Source of the DNA: JANXSS01 sp040385645
GTDB lineage: Bacteria > Pseudomonadota > Gammaproteobacteria > Burkholderiales > Burkholderiaceae_D
Assembly: GCA_040385645.1 (NCBI GenBank)
Contig: JAZKGZ010000010.1
Span: forward strand, 124,001-188,000
DNA length: 64,000 bases
Direction of reading: 5' to 3'
This document shows positions 54,635 to 62,742 of the stretch, piece after piece (the stretch's first letter is position 1; each line of letters begins with the position of its first letter). The notes below the pieces were generated by a model. The model did no database searches. It was not told the origin of the DNA and was given only the letters and a program-made list of their open reading frames with translations. A program made the position numbers and the translations under genes.

Positions 54635-54796
54635 ACTAATCCTTCGCATAGAACTACCTCAACCGCACACGGTCGCAATGATCGTGTACGTGAGGCAGAA
54701 ATGGCCAGCGATTAATAGTAAGGTCAAGCAATCGTCCCGGAAACGTGCTGTAGCGATAAAGACCTTTCGAGGATTCCGAAAGGTGGGAATAGACTG

Positions 54797-57700
54797 CTAG
54801 TTCGGGCTGACATTGCTTTCTCCCTGCATGCGTTGGTTGCGCCGGTTGCGCAGCAGCACATAGAACACTGGCGTAAAGAAAATGCCGAATAACGTGACGC
54901 CCACCATTCCGGAGAACACGGCGATGCCCATGGCGCGTCGCATTTCGCTGCCCGCGCCGCTACCCAGAATCAGCGGAATCACCCCCGCGCAAAAGGCAAT
55001 GGAGGTCATCATGATCGGGCGCAGTCGCATGCGGCAGGCATGAATGATGGCCTGCATGAGTTCCTCGCCTTGTTCCTCCAGTTCCTTGGCAAATTCGACG
55101 ATCAGGATCGCGTTTTTGCAAGCCAGGCCCACTAGTACGACCAGCGCCACTTGGGTGAAGATGTTGAGGTCTCCCGGCTGACCGAAAAAAGCCAAGCTGG
55201 ACAACCAGACACCGAAGAGCGCGGACAAAATGCACATGGGCACGATCATCACAATCACCATTGGCAGACTCCAGCTTTCATACTGCGCCGCCAGAACCAA
55301 AATCACCAACAGAACCGAGATCGAGAGCACTGCAGCCAATATGGGAATCTTCAACTGCGTTCCTGGCAACGCTACGTCGCGAGTCAGCCGGTCTTGGTAA
55401 GACAGCTCGGTCCATTCATAGCTCATGCCCCGAGGTAATTTCATAAGCAAGTTCTCGATCTCGGCTTCGGCCTGTCCGGAGGAAAAACCAGGGTTGGCTG
55501 AGCCGTTGATGTCGGCCGAGGCATAGCCGTTGTAGCGGGTCACGCGGGTTGGCCCGAAGGTTGGCTCGACGGTCATAAGCGCGCCGAGAGGGACCATCTC
55601 GCCGGCCGCATTGCGAGTCTTGAGGGCTGTGATGGCTTGTGCATCAGCGCGGTAGGGCGCATCGGCCTGGACGATCACTTGGTAGGTCTTGCCGAAGCGG
55701 GTGAAGTCGTTGACGTAGAGTGAGCCGAGGTTGACCTGCATGGTTTCGTAGATGTCTGCAAGATTGACGCCCATTTGCTTGGCACGGGTTCGATCCACAT
55801 TGGCATAGAGCTGCGGCACATTGATGTCGTAACTGGAGAAAGGTGTGCCAATGGACGACTTAGGGTTGCTGTAGACCTGCCCAAGAGTTCCCATTACCGC
55901 TCCGTAGAGCGCTTGCTCGCCTGCGCCACTGCGGTCTTGAACCTGCACTTTGAAGCCGCCCGCATTGCCCAGCCCGTCCACGCCTGGTGGCGGCACCACG
56001 AACATTCGCGCGCCCTGAATTTGCTGCAAAGCGCCATTGACCTTGCCGAGTATGGCTTCCTTGCTCAGGTCGCCGCTGGTGCGCTTGTCAAAGTCCGCCA
56101 GGCCAAAGAACACGATGCCTTCGTTCGGTGCCGCTGAAAATCCAGCAATCGACAGGCCAGGGAAAGCCACGGAATCGACAATGCCGGGCACTTTGAGTGC
56201 AATATCGCTCATCTGCCTGATAACCGCTTCGGTTCGATCCAGCGTGGCAGCCGCTGGCAGCTGCGCAATACCGATCAGGTATTGTTTGTCGGGTGACGGA
56301 ACGAACCCCGACGGCACGCGCGCAAACATGAACACCGTAAGGCCCAGCAACGCGACATAGACAATCATGGACAGCGATTTGCGTTGAACCATACCGGTGA
56401 CGCCGCGTCCGTAGCGTTCGCTGGAGCGGTTGAAGAAGCGATTGAACCAGGCGAAAAAACGTCCGAAAACTTTGTCCATGCCGCGAGTCAGCGCGTCTTT
56501 AGGCGCATCGTGGCTGCGCAGGAGCAGAGCGCTCAAAGCCGGGCTGAGCGTCAGCGAATTGAAGGCCGAGATCACCGTGCTGATGGCAATGGTGACGGCA
56601 AATTGTTTGTAGAACTGGCCCGAGAGGCCCGGCACAAATGCCAGCGGCACAAACACAGCGCACAGCGTCAAAGCAATCGCAATGATGGGTCCGGAGACCT
56701 CGCGCATGGCCTTGACTGTCGCATCGTGCGGACTCAAGCCTGACTCAATGTTGCGCTCGACGTTTTCAACGACCACGATCGCGTCGTCCACCACGATACC
56801 GATCGCCAGCACCAACCCGAACAGCGTCAGCGTGTTAATCGAATAGCCCAGTAGCTGCAAAAAGGCGAAAGTGCCGACGATGGACACTGGCACGGCCAGC
56901 AGCGGAATGATGGACGCGCGCCAGGTTTGCAAAAAGATTATGACCACCAGAACCACTAACAGCACTGCCTCGAACAGCGTCACCACCACTTTTTCGATGG
57001 AGGTCTGCACAAAGCGGGTCGGGTCATACACGACGCTGTAGCTCATGCCCTGTGGGAAAGACGGCTTTAGCCGCTCCATGGTCTGGCGCACATCGTTGGA
57101 CAGCTGTAGCGCATTCGAGCCGGGTGCCTGGAATACGGCGATCGCAGCCGCTTCTTTATTGTTGAGCAGGCTGCGCAGTGAGTACGTGTTGGCAGCCAGC
57201 TCCACGCGACCCAGGTCACGCACCCGGATCAGCCCGCCTGTAGCGGTATCGGCCCGCACGATGATGTCAGCAAACTCATCTTCCGTGGTCAGGCGGCCTT
57301 GGGTATTGACCGACAGCTGGAAGGCCGTGCCTTTGGGCGCAGGCGACGCGCCTACCGTGCCTGCTGCGACCTGGGCGTTTTGCTCGCGAATGGCGTTGGT
57401 CACCTCGCTGGTGGTCACGCCGCGGGCCGATAGTTTGGAAGGATCGAGCCAGATGCGCATTGCGTAGTCACCAGCGCCAAACAGCAGCGCCGAGCCGATA
57501 CCTGGCAGACGCAACAACTCGTCACGCACGTTGATCTGGGCGTAGTTGCGCAGATACAGTGCGTCGCGGCTGTTGTCCGGGCTGACGAGATGCACCACCA
57601 TGGTCAGGTTGGGGCTGGACTTTTCTGTGGTAACGCCGATCTGGCGGACGATTTCCGGCAGCCGCGGCAACGCCCGGTTGATGCGGTTCTGAACCGCGGT

Positions 57701-58018
57701 CTCCGCCACCTCGGGGTTGGTGCCGATCTTGAAGGTCACCGTCACCGTCAGGCCACCGTCGGCGCTGGCCTGGGAGTCGAAGTACAGCATGTCTTCCACA
57801 CCGTTGATCTGCTCTTCCAGCGGTGTCGCAACGGTCTCGGAAATCACGCGCGGATTCGCGCCGGGGAATTGGGCGCGCACCACGATTTGCGGCGGTGCTA
57901 CCTCGGGATACTCGGAAATTGGCAAGCTGAAAATGGCCAGCAGGCCGATCAAGAAAATGAAGATCGACAGTACGGCGGCAAAGCGCGGCCGATCGATAAA
58001 GAAACGCGAGATATCCAT
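54797..58018 (-). CDS. RND multidrug efflux permease, MexF/AcrB-type
   Basis: The protein has 1073 residues with 12 membrane helices and two large periplasmic loops. It opens with MDISRFFIDRPRFAAVLSIF, then the pore-domain stretch FPGANPRVISETVATPLEEQINGVEDMLYFDSQ. The proton-relay aspartates lie in IGIVVDDAIVVVENV near residue 400. Helix 10-12 landmarks are near the end. It is drug/proton antiporter of the inner membrane; the closest pattern is MexF. It lies 15 bases after the adaptor gene. No outer-membrane factor gene is in the window next to it. Confidence 0.93.
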   Translation of the reverse strand: MDISRFFIDRPRFAAVLSIFIFLIGLLAIFSLPISEYPEVAPPQIVVRAQFPGANPRVISETVATPLEEQINGVEDMLYFDSQASADGGLTVTVTFKIGTNPEVAETAVQNRINRALPRLPEIVRQIGVTTEKSSPNLTMVVHLVSPDNSRDALYLRNYAQINVRDELLRLPGIGSALLFGAGDYAMRIWLDPSKLSARGVTTSEVTNAIREQNAQVAAGTVGASPAPKGTAFQLSVNTQGRLTTEDEFADIIVRADTATGGLIRVRDLGRVELAANTYSLRSLLNNKEAAAIAVFQAPGSNALQLSNDVRQTMERLKPSFPQGMSYSVVYDPTRFVQTSIEKVVVTLFEAVLLVVLVVIIFLQTWRASIIPLLAVPVSIVGTFAFLQLLGYSINTLTLFGLVLAIGIVVDDAIVVVENVERNIESGLSPHDATVKAMREVSGPIIAIALTLCAVFVPLAFVPGLSGQFYKQFAVTIAISTVISAFNSLTLSPALSALLLRSHDAPKDALTRGMDKVFGRFFAWFNRFFNRSSERYGRGVTGMVQRKSLSMIVYVALLGLTVFMFARVPSGFVPSPDKQYLIGIAQLPAAATLDRTEAVIRQMSDIALKVPGIVDSVAFPGLSIAGFSAAPNEGIVFFGLADFDKRTSGDLSKEAILGKVNGALQQIQGARMFVVPPPGVDGLGNAGGFKVQVQDRSGAGEQALYGAVMGTLGQVYSNPKSSIGTPFSSYDINVPQLYANVDRTRAKQMGVNLADIYETMQVNLGSLYVNDFTRFGKTYQVIVQADAPYRADAQAITALKTRNAAGEMVPLGALMTVEPTFGPTRVTRYNGYASADINGSANPGFSSGQAEAEIENLLMKLPRGMSYEWTELSYQDRLTRDVALPGTQLKIPILAAVLSISVLLVILVLAAQYESWSLPMVIVMIVPMCILSALFGVWLSSLAFFGQPGDLNIFTQVALVVLVGLACKNAILIVEFAKELEEQGEELMQAIIHACRMRLRPIMMTSIAFCAGVIPLILGSGAGSEMRRAMGIAVFSGMVGVTLFGIFFTPVFYVLLRNRRNQRMQGESNVSPN

Positions 58019-58033
58019 GCTTGGCTCCTGCCT

Positions 58034-59275
58034 TTATTTGGCCGCGACCTGCGCAGGCGGAGGGAAGATGGGCAAGCCCTTGTCGTCGACTTTCAAAACC
58101 TGGGGCGCGACCGGCATCCCGGGCATGACCCGCTGCAGACCTTCGACGATGACGTTCTCGCCGGGCTTGACGCTGTCACCAAGCACCACGCGCATGCCGC
58201 TGATCAGAGCACCAGGTTTGATCTCGCGAAATTTAGGCTGGTTATCGGCACCTACCACATAGACGAATTTTTTAGTTTGGTCGGTGCCGATAGCGGCTTC
58301 CGGCACCATCACGGCGCTGTAAGCGGCACTGGTGATCATCGTCAGTCTCGCCGCCAGGCCCGGTGTGAACTGGCTTTTGTTGTTGTCGAAGGTGGCTCGC
58401 ATGCGGATCGCACCAGTCTGCGGGTTCAAACGGTTATCGACAAAATCGATCTTGCCTTCATGGGGATAACCGGTCTCGTTGGCCAAACCCATGCGCACGA
58501 CAGGCGCACTCTGGTTGGCTGCTTGCACCCGCAGGAAGGTTTGCTCACTGCCGTCGAAATAGGCGTACATGCGGGAAATGCCGGCGATAGAGGTCAATAC
58601 CACCTGATCGGTTATAACATTGCCGGCGGTGACCGCGGCGCGCGAGATGCGACCCGATATCGGTGCCCTCACTGAGGCGAAGTCGAGGTTCAACCGAGCT
58701 ACCTGCAACGCCGCCTGGGCGGTTTTGATGTCGGCGTCGCCAGTGCGGGACCCGGCATTGAGCTGGTCGAATTCTTGACGTGATACGGCGTTAGTATCAA
58801 GCAACTTCTGGGCACGGGCGACTTGTGTATTGGCCAATTCGGCCCTGGCCCGAGCCGCAATCAATTGAGACTGTGCCCGCGCCGCTTCCGCAGCGAAAGG
58901 GCGCGGGTCTATCGTAAACAGCAACTGCCCTTTCTTGACCATTGCACCGTCGGTAAAGTGCACGCGGTCTACAGTACCAGCAACCCGGGCGCGCAGCTCC
59001 ACGAATTCGGTGGCCTCAAGGCGGCCACTGAATTCCTCGCTATCGGAAATGGTGCGCTGAACGGCCGGTACCACGCTTACCTGAGCGGCGGGTGGTGGCC
59101 CTCCCTGCGCATCGGCCGGTTTGCCGCAGCCAACCAGTGTGACTGAACCCATGCCGATCACGGCTAGCAGGGCGGAGATGTTAAAAAACCGGTTGAGACC
59201 ACGAGGCAGGGCTGGTTGCCAACGCGCATCAGTTGCACTTGTCGATATGACAGGGCCCGGAATTAAAATGGCCAT
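58034..59275 (-). CDS. RND efflux periplasmic adaptor, MexE-like lipoprotein
   Basis: The protein has 413 residues from the ATG at 59275, which has a strong GGAGG six bases upstream (the frame is open to 59410). The signal peptide ends in a lipobox (LVGCGK, Cys near residue 50), so it is lipidated. The membrane-fusion protein layout follows: SGRLEATEFVELRARVAGTVDRVHF, the hairpin, the lipoyl part, and SFVRAPISGRISRAAV. It links the RND permease to an outer-membrane channel. It is first gene of the two-gene pump operon. Confidence 0.92.
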   Translation of the reverse strand: MAILIPGPVISTSATDARWQPALPRGLNRFFNISALLAVIGMGSVTLVGCGKPADAQGGPPPAAQVSVVPAVQRTISDSEEFSGRLEATEFVELRARVAGTVDRVHFTDGAMVKKGQLLFTIDPRPFAAEAARAQSQLIAARARAELANTQVARAQKLLDTNAVSRQEFDQLNAGSRTGDADIKTAQAALQVARLNLDFASVRAPISGRISRAAVTAGNVITDQVVLTSIAGISRMYAYFDGSEQTFLRVQAANQSAPVVRMGLANETGYPHEGKIDFVDNRLNPQTGAIRMRATFDNNKSQFTPGLAARLTMITSAAYSAVMVPEAAIGTDQTKKFVYVVGADNQPKFREIKPGALISGMRVVLGDSVKPGENVIVEGLQRVMPGMPVAPQVLKVDDKGLPIFPPPAQVAAK

Positions 59276-59504
59276 GTGGCCCTCCAATATGAGATGTGAG
59301 TTGAAATCGAAAATATGCCGGGAAGGCCGAGCAAGAAGCGATCCGGGTAAGTTAATTGCTGAGAAGCAGAATAATAACGTTGTCCGGTAAAAGCTGTTCG
59401 GTGTGGTCAACCCTCTGTGTCATGCAAGCTTTTAAAGTACTTCGGTGATTCTGCATTTGAGTCGCTGCATTGGCCAATATTCAACGTAATTCGGTTTGGA
59501 TTTT

Positions 59505-59532
59505 GTAGCGTATAATACTTTTTATGTCAAAT
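59505..59532 (+). other. dif-like XerCD recombination site candidate
   Basis: This 28-base stretch (GTAGCGTATAATACTTTTTA then TGTCAAAT) matches E. coli dif as I remember it at 20 of 28 positions: 8 of 11 in the XerC arm, 10 of 11 in the XerD arm, 2 of 6 in the centre. Inoviruses commonly integrate at dif with host XerC/XerD, and phage genes begin 525 bases away. I did this comparison by hand. Confidence 0.5.
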
Positions 59533-59873
59533 CGACTGCATGCGGGTTTCAGCAATCACCGCGTTCGATTCGAGCAGCGAAAGCGTGACATTTCAGACCA
59601 TCCACATCGCCGCTGCACCGACGGCATGTCAGCTGCTTGAGGCAGTATCGCCCTTGTACAAGCAATTGTTCTGGAACGCCGCAACGCCGCAATATCTCAG
59701 ATAGCACCCTCACTCTGTTCACCGCCTTCCAGTTCGTAGAACGGCTGTTACGTATCACCCAATACGTATTACGATATTCGTGCTCGACCTCCTGCAATAA
59801 TGATGCTACTGATCGCATGTTTTTATCCGTTTGTTACTATGGAGAAATAATATAAGGGATACCGTGTCAATAT

Positions 59874-59925
59874 GCACGCGGGTCGGCCGCGTGCGTTGCG
59901 CTGGCGCTGCACATCCCCTGCGGGG
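59874..59925. other. Two adjacent hairpins, candidate phage origin or packaging structure
   Basis: GCACGCG (59874-59880) pairs with CGCGTGC (59888-59894) over a seven-base loop; CCCC (59915-59918) pairs with GGGG (59922-59925) around TGC. Filamentous phage origins and packaging signals lie in the intergenic region after gene IV and are hairpins like these, but the assignment is inference. Confidence 0.4.
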
Positions 59926-60057
59926 CGAGGCGTCTACAGGAGGGAAGCCGTTTTAAGGTCTGAGGTTTGATCGATCAGATTGTTAAATATACGGTTTTAT
60001 AAATTTAACTGGTTCAGATCCACGCGTCAATTTTCTGAGATCTCAACTTTTTAATCT

Positions 60058-61311
60058 TCAAATCGATGTGACCTGAAGAACGAGAATGATTTCGGTGCGT
60101 GCTGTCTCCTGAGCATGGTTATGCAGAAACTGAGGCAACCAGGCGGGGCCAGAATCGCTTTTTGATTCCTTTGTCTCGGCTAAGCCACCAAGCACGACGA
60201 TTTCGCCGTCAGAGACGTTTAAAGCAGTCTGCACTTCCCTCTTGATGAGCGTCGGGCTGTTGTTGACGCCGGTCGATGTTGCAACGAACGACGAAATCTG
60301 TTGATTAACGGTTAAATCGATGGAGCCGTTTCTTACGATGGGCTGCAGCTCGAAGATCACACCGCTGGCTCGATAATCGACCGACTGGACAGGGGGCGCA
60401 CCGTTGCCTGGATAGCTAACGGCACCGAGCACCGGCACCTCCTGCCCCACTGAGAAACGCCCCGATGTACCAGATTTGACTCGCAGTGAAGGCGATGACA
60501 CGACCTTAAAACGACTGTCTGCATCGAGGATGTTGTAAGCGACATCGATCACGTTGTTTTTGAATCGAGCGACGGCATCGCCAGTTTGACCGGGTGCGCC
60601 GAGTGCTAGCTGCATATGACCACCGAGCAAGCCAAGAGCAAGTGAAAACCCGGAGCCTGTGCGGTCGCTGTTGGAAACCTCGTAGACCTGGACGCGTACT
60701 AGCACCTCACCGAGCTTTTTATCGACCTGCGGCAGTAACTTTTTCAGCGCGGCAACCTCTTTTTCGGGACCGGTGAACAGCATGATGTCGGTAGGATTGC
60801 CTACGAGTGCTGCGGCTGATCCCTGCGGCGCTACGGTTGCAGCTGCGTCCTTACCTTGTGTACCTTGTGCCTGGCCTGGCGTTTGTATGGCGCGCGTGCT
60901 GGTAAATGATCCCTTGACGAACAACGGCTGAAGCAGTTCAACCAGAAACGACACATCGCGGTAAATGGGCTGATAAACGAAATTCTCTAGATCGTCTTGG
61001 GCGATCTGGGACGCGTCACGAATCGCGACGTAATCGACGCCGTTTTTGCGAGTGACAGAAATGCCGAGCGACCGGAGAAAAGCGGTGATCGATGTAAGCG
61101 GATCGGTGCCGGCTGAGAACCTTGCTGAGATCACGCGCTCGTCGGCAAGTATCGACGGTTCGAGTACGTACGGTGTTTTAAGCACCTCACCAAAAAACAG
61201 TTGGCAGATCTCCCGAACCGGAATGCGCTGCAGGTTAAAGCCGGAATCCTGCGAACGAGCAGGAAGGCATAACGCGATGACAGCGATGAAGCCTACGAGA
61301 ACAGATTTCAT
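60058..61311 (-). CDS. Filamentous phage secretin (pIV-like)
   Basis: The protein has 417 residues with a signal peptide (about 1-20, ending PARSQDSG). The N-terminal part resembles the pIV/PulD N-domains (VREICQLFFGEVLKTPYVLE). The C-terminal secretin domain has VQVYEVSNSDRTGSGFSLAL, VVSSPSLRVKSGTSGRFSVGQEVPVLG and IVVLGGLAETKE, the secretin signature. It forms the outer-membrane gate for phage exit. It overlaps the Zot gene by four bases. Presence of pIV marks a self-sufficient extrusion line, while many inoviruses use a host secretin. Confidence 0.88.
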   Translation of the reverse strand: MKSVLVGFIAVIALCLPARSQDSGFNLQRIPVREICQLFFGEVLKTPYVLEPSILADERVISARFSAGTDPLTSITAFLRSLGISVTRKNGVDYVAIRDASQIAQDDLENFVYQPIYRDVSFLVELLQPLFVKGSFTSTRAIQTPGQAQGTQGKDAAATVAPQGSAAALVGNPTDIMLFTGPEKEVAALKKLLPQVDKKLGEVLVRVQVYEVSNSDRTGSGFSLALGLLGGHMQLALGAPGQTGDAVARFKNNVIDVAYNILDADSRFKVVSSPSLRVKSGTSGRFSVGQEVPVLGAVSYPGNGAPPVQSVDYRASGVIFELQPIVRNGSIDLTVNQQISSFVATSTGVNNSPTLIKREVQTALNVSDGEIVVLGGLAETKESKSDSGPAWLPQFLHNHAQETARTEIILVLQVTSI

Positions 61312-62426
61312 TTTGAAGCACCGAAAGCAGGTGCTGTTACCGGCGCTGATTGCTGTGACACATGCCGCTGACCGGTATTGCGAGTAACAAGCTTGCCCTC
61401 GATTTCGCCTGAAGTGAACAAACCGTTTTGCCGAAAGCTGGACGGGCTTTCAAAACGCAAAGAACCGTTCTGCGACGCAAGCACGACTGTGGCGGTACCG
61501 TTGATCTCAACGATGCCAGCGTAACGCCAGTCTGGGGATGTCTCGGGGTATTTGGGCTGGACTGGCGCTTGCGGTTTAACGTTAACGTTAGGATTCAATG
61601 CGATCGTGCCGTCGAGGTTTTTTACGGTACCGGATGTCGGTGCGCGCGCTGGGACTGTTTTCGGCGGGACTGTTTGCGGGTTCGAGAAAAACCGCTTGAT
61701 GGCGAAACCGGCAAGTGTACCGACGACAATCATGATTACGAGGTACAACCACAAAGTTTTGTTGTTTAAAATGTTTTGGCGACCATCGACCCGACTTTCT
61801 GTGCCGGCACCGTCGTAACTCGAATAAAGCGGAAAAATCGTTTTGTTGTAATTTTTATTTTGCACCGACGCGCGTGCTTTTATCGTCTGTCGATGCCCTT
61901 CCCACATCTCAACGCGATACGTCTTATTTAGCCCAAGACTTTTAATCTTAGTCATACGGAACGACAGTTCAACGACGATACGCAAAATGCGGTGAAGGTC
62001 GGAAATGTCTTGCGCCATCAATACCAAATCAGACGTAATGCCCGTCTTCGAATTGACGTAATGGCGATGCTCACGGAAGAAAATCTTATGCTGTTTAAGG
62101 AGCGTACAGTCGTTACCCCAGAATTTCCACGCCTCGTCAATACAGACAAGATCGCCGGGTTTGCAAAACGTTTCGGCGTCGGTGCCGTGCGGTAGAAAAT
62201 CTACCTTTTCTACGTCCTCGTTTTTGCAGTGGCGAACGTGACCGAGCTGGTCGAGCGTTAAATGCTTGTAATGCTCGATGATGTAAGCGCGGATCGCATC
62301 GCTATCTATGCCGCTTACGTTGGTGACGACATCACGGCCAGCAGCGACAGCCGGGATGATTACCGACACAACGCATTCATAAGACTTACCGGAGCCGGGT
62401 AGCCCAGTGTATGCGTTGATTGGCAT
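61308..62426 (-). CDS. Zot/pI-like phage assembly ATPase
   Basis: The protein has 372 residues. The N-terminal ATPase has Walker A AYTGLPGSGKSYE near residue 5-17 and Walker B DLVCIDEAWKFWG near residue 92-104. One membrane helix (about 222-244, LWLYLVIMIVVGTLAGFAI) separates it from a proline-rich periplasmic part (PKTVPARAPTSGT) that should touch the secretin. The family drives inovirus assembly and extrusion at the inner membrane; in Vibrio cholerae CTX phage it is called zonula occludens toxin. Toxin activity here is not implied. Confidence 0.9.
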   Translation of the reverse strand: MPINAYTGLPGSGKSYECVVSVIIPAVAAGRDVVTNVSGIDSDAIRAYIIEHYKHLTLDQLGHVRHCKNEDVEKVDFLPHGTDAETFCKPGDLVCIDEAWKFWGNDCTLLKQHKIFFREHRHYVNSKTGITSDLVLMAQDISDLHRILRIVVELSFRMTKIKSLGLNKTYRVEMWEGHRQTIKARASVQNKNYNKTIFPLYSSYDGAGTESRVDGRQNILNNKTLWLYLVIMIVVGTLAGFAIKRFFSNPQTVPPKTVPARAPTSGTVKNLDGTIALNPNVNVKPQAPVQPKYPETSPDWRYAGIVEINGTATVVLASQNGSLRFESPSSFRQNGLFTSGEIEGKLVTRNTGQRHVSQQSAPVTAPAFGASK

Positions 62427-62436
62427 GGCGTTACCG

Positions 62437-62727
62437 TTAACCGATCACAGGAATGCGACGGATCATGAAACGCAGGATGTAGGCGGCTATCACCAGTGGC
62501 AAACCTTGTGCGATGCTGAACGTATCGAGGAAATACCACATACCGGGCGTGATACCGACGAATGCGAGATTCAAGCTTGCAGCGAAATCGGGCAGCTTCG
62601 TCGCAAGGTATGCGATGAAGGCCGACACGATGGCAAACAATGCAGCGAAGACGACAAATTTGACAACGACAGTTCGAAGCGCAGCGCCCAAAAATGTGAA
62701 TAAACCAGATACAAGAATGCCGTACAT
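62437..62727 (-). CDS. DUF2523 phage membrane protein (pVI-like)
   Basis: The protein has 96 residues with three hydrophobic helices (GLFTFLGAALRTVVVKFVVFAALFAIVSAFIAYLA; SLNLAFVGITPGMWYFLDTFSIAQGLPLVIAAYIL). It matches the DUF2523 group that always sits between the attachment protein and Zot genes in inoviruses and probably caps the virion like pVI of M13. It ends ten bases before the Zot gene. Confidence 0.8.
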   Translation of the reverse strand: MYGILVSGLFTFLGAALRTVVVKFVVFAALFAIVSAFIAYLATKLPDFAASLNLAFVGITPGMWYFLDTFSIAQGLPLVIAAYILRFMIRRIPVIG

Positions 62728-62742
62728 GCTTAATACCTTTCG

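Larger units (their letters stand above)
59411..60057. other. Intergenic boundary region between efflux operon and prophage
   Basis: About 650 bases hold no convincing gene (a frame at 59549-59818 lacks support). The part to 59530 contains the dif-like sequence; around 59870-59930 lie two small hairpins; the rest is mixed. It is the left edge of the prophage, and probably holds the phage intergenic region. Confidence 0.5.

Noticed and set aside
56037..58675. Several long plus-strand frames within the efflux operon
   Set aside because: They are antisense shadows of GC-rich real genes; their sequences are low-complexity and rich in His, Arg and Asp.
59549..59818. 89-residue minus-strand frame in the prophage boundary region
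   Set aside because: Arginine- and cysteine-rich with no ribosome binding site and no family; probably chance.
61308..62426. Zot as a toxin gene
   Set aside because: The protein keeps the pI assembly ATPase layout and position; nothing in the sequence shows a toxin fragment, so it is called an assembly protein only.
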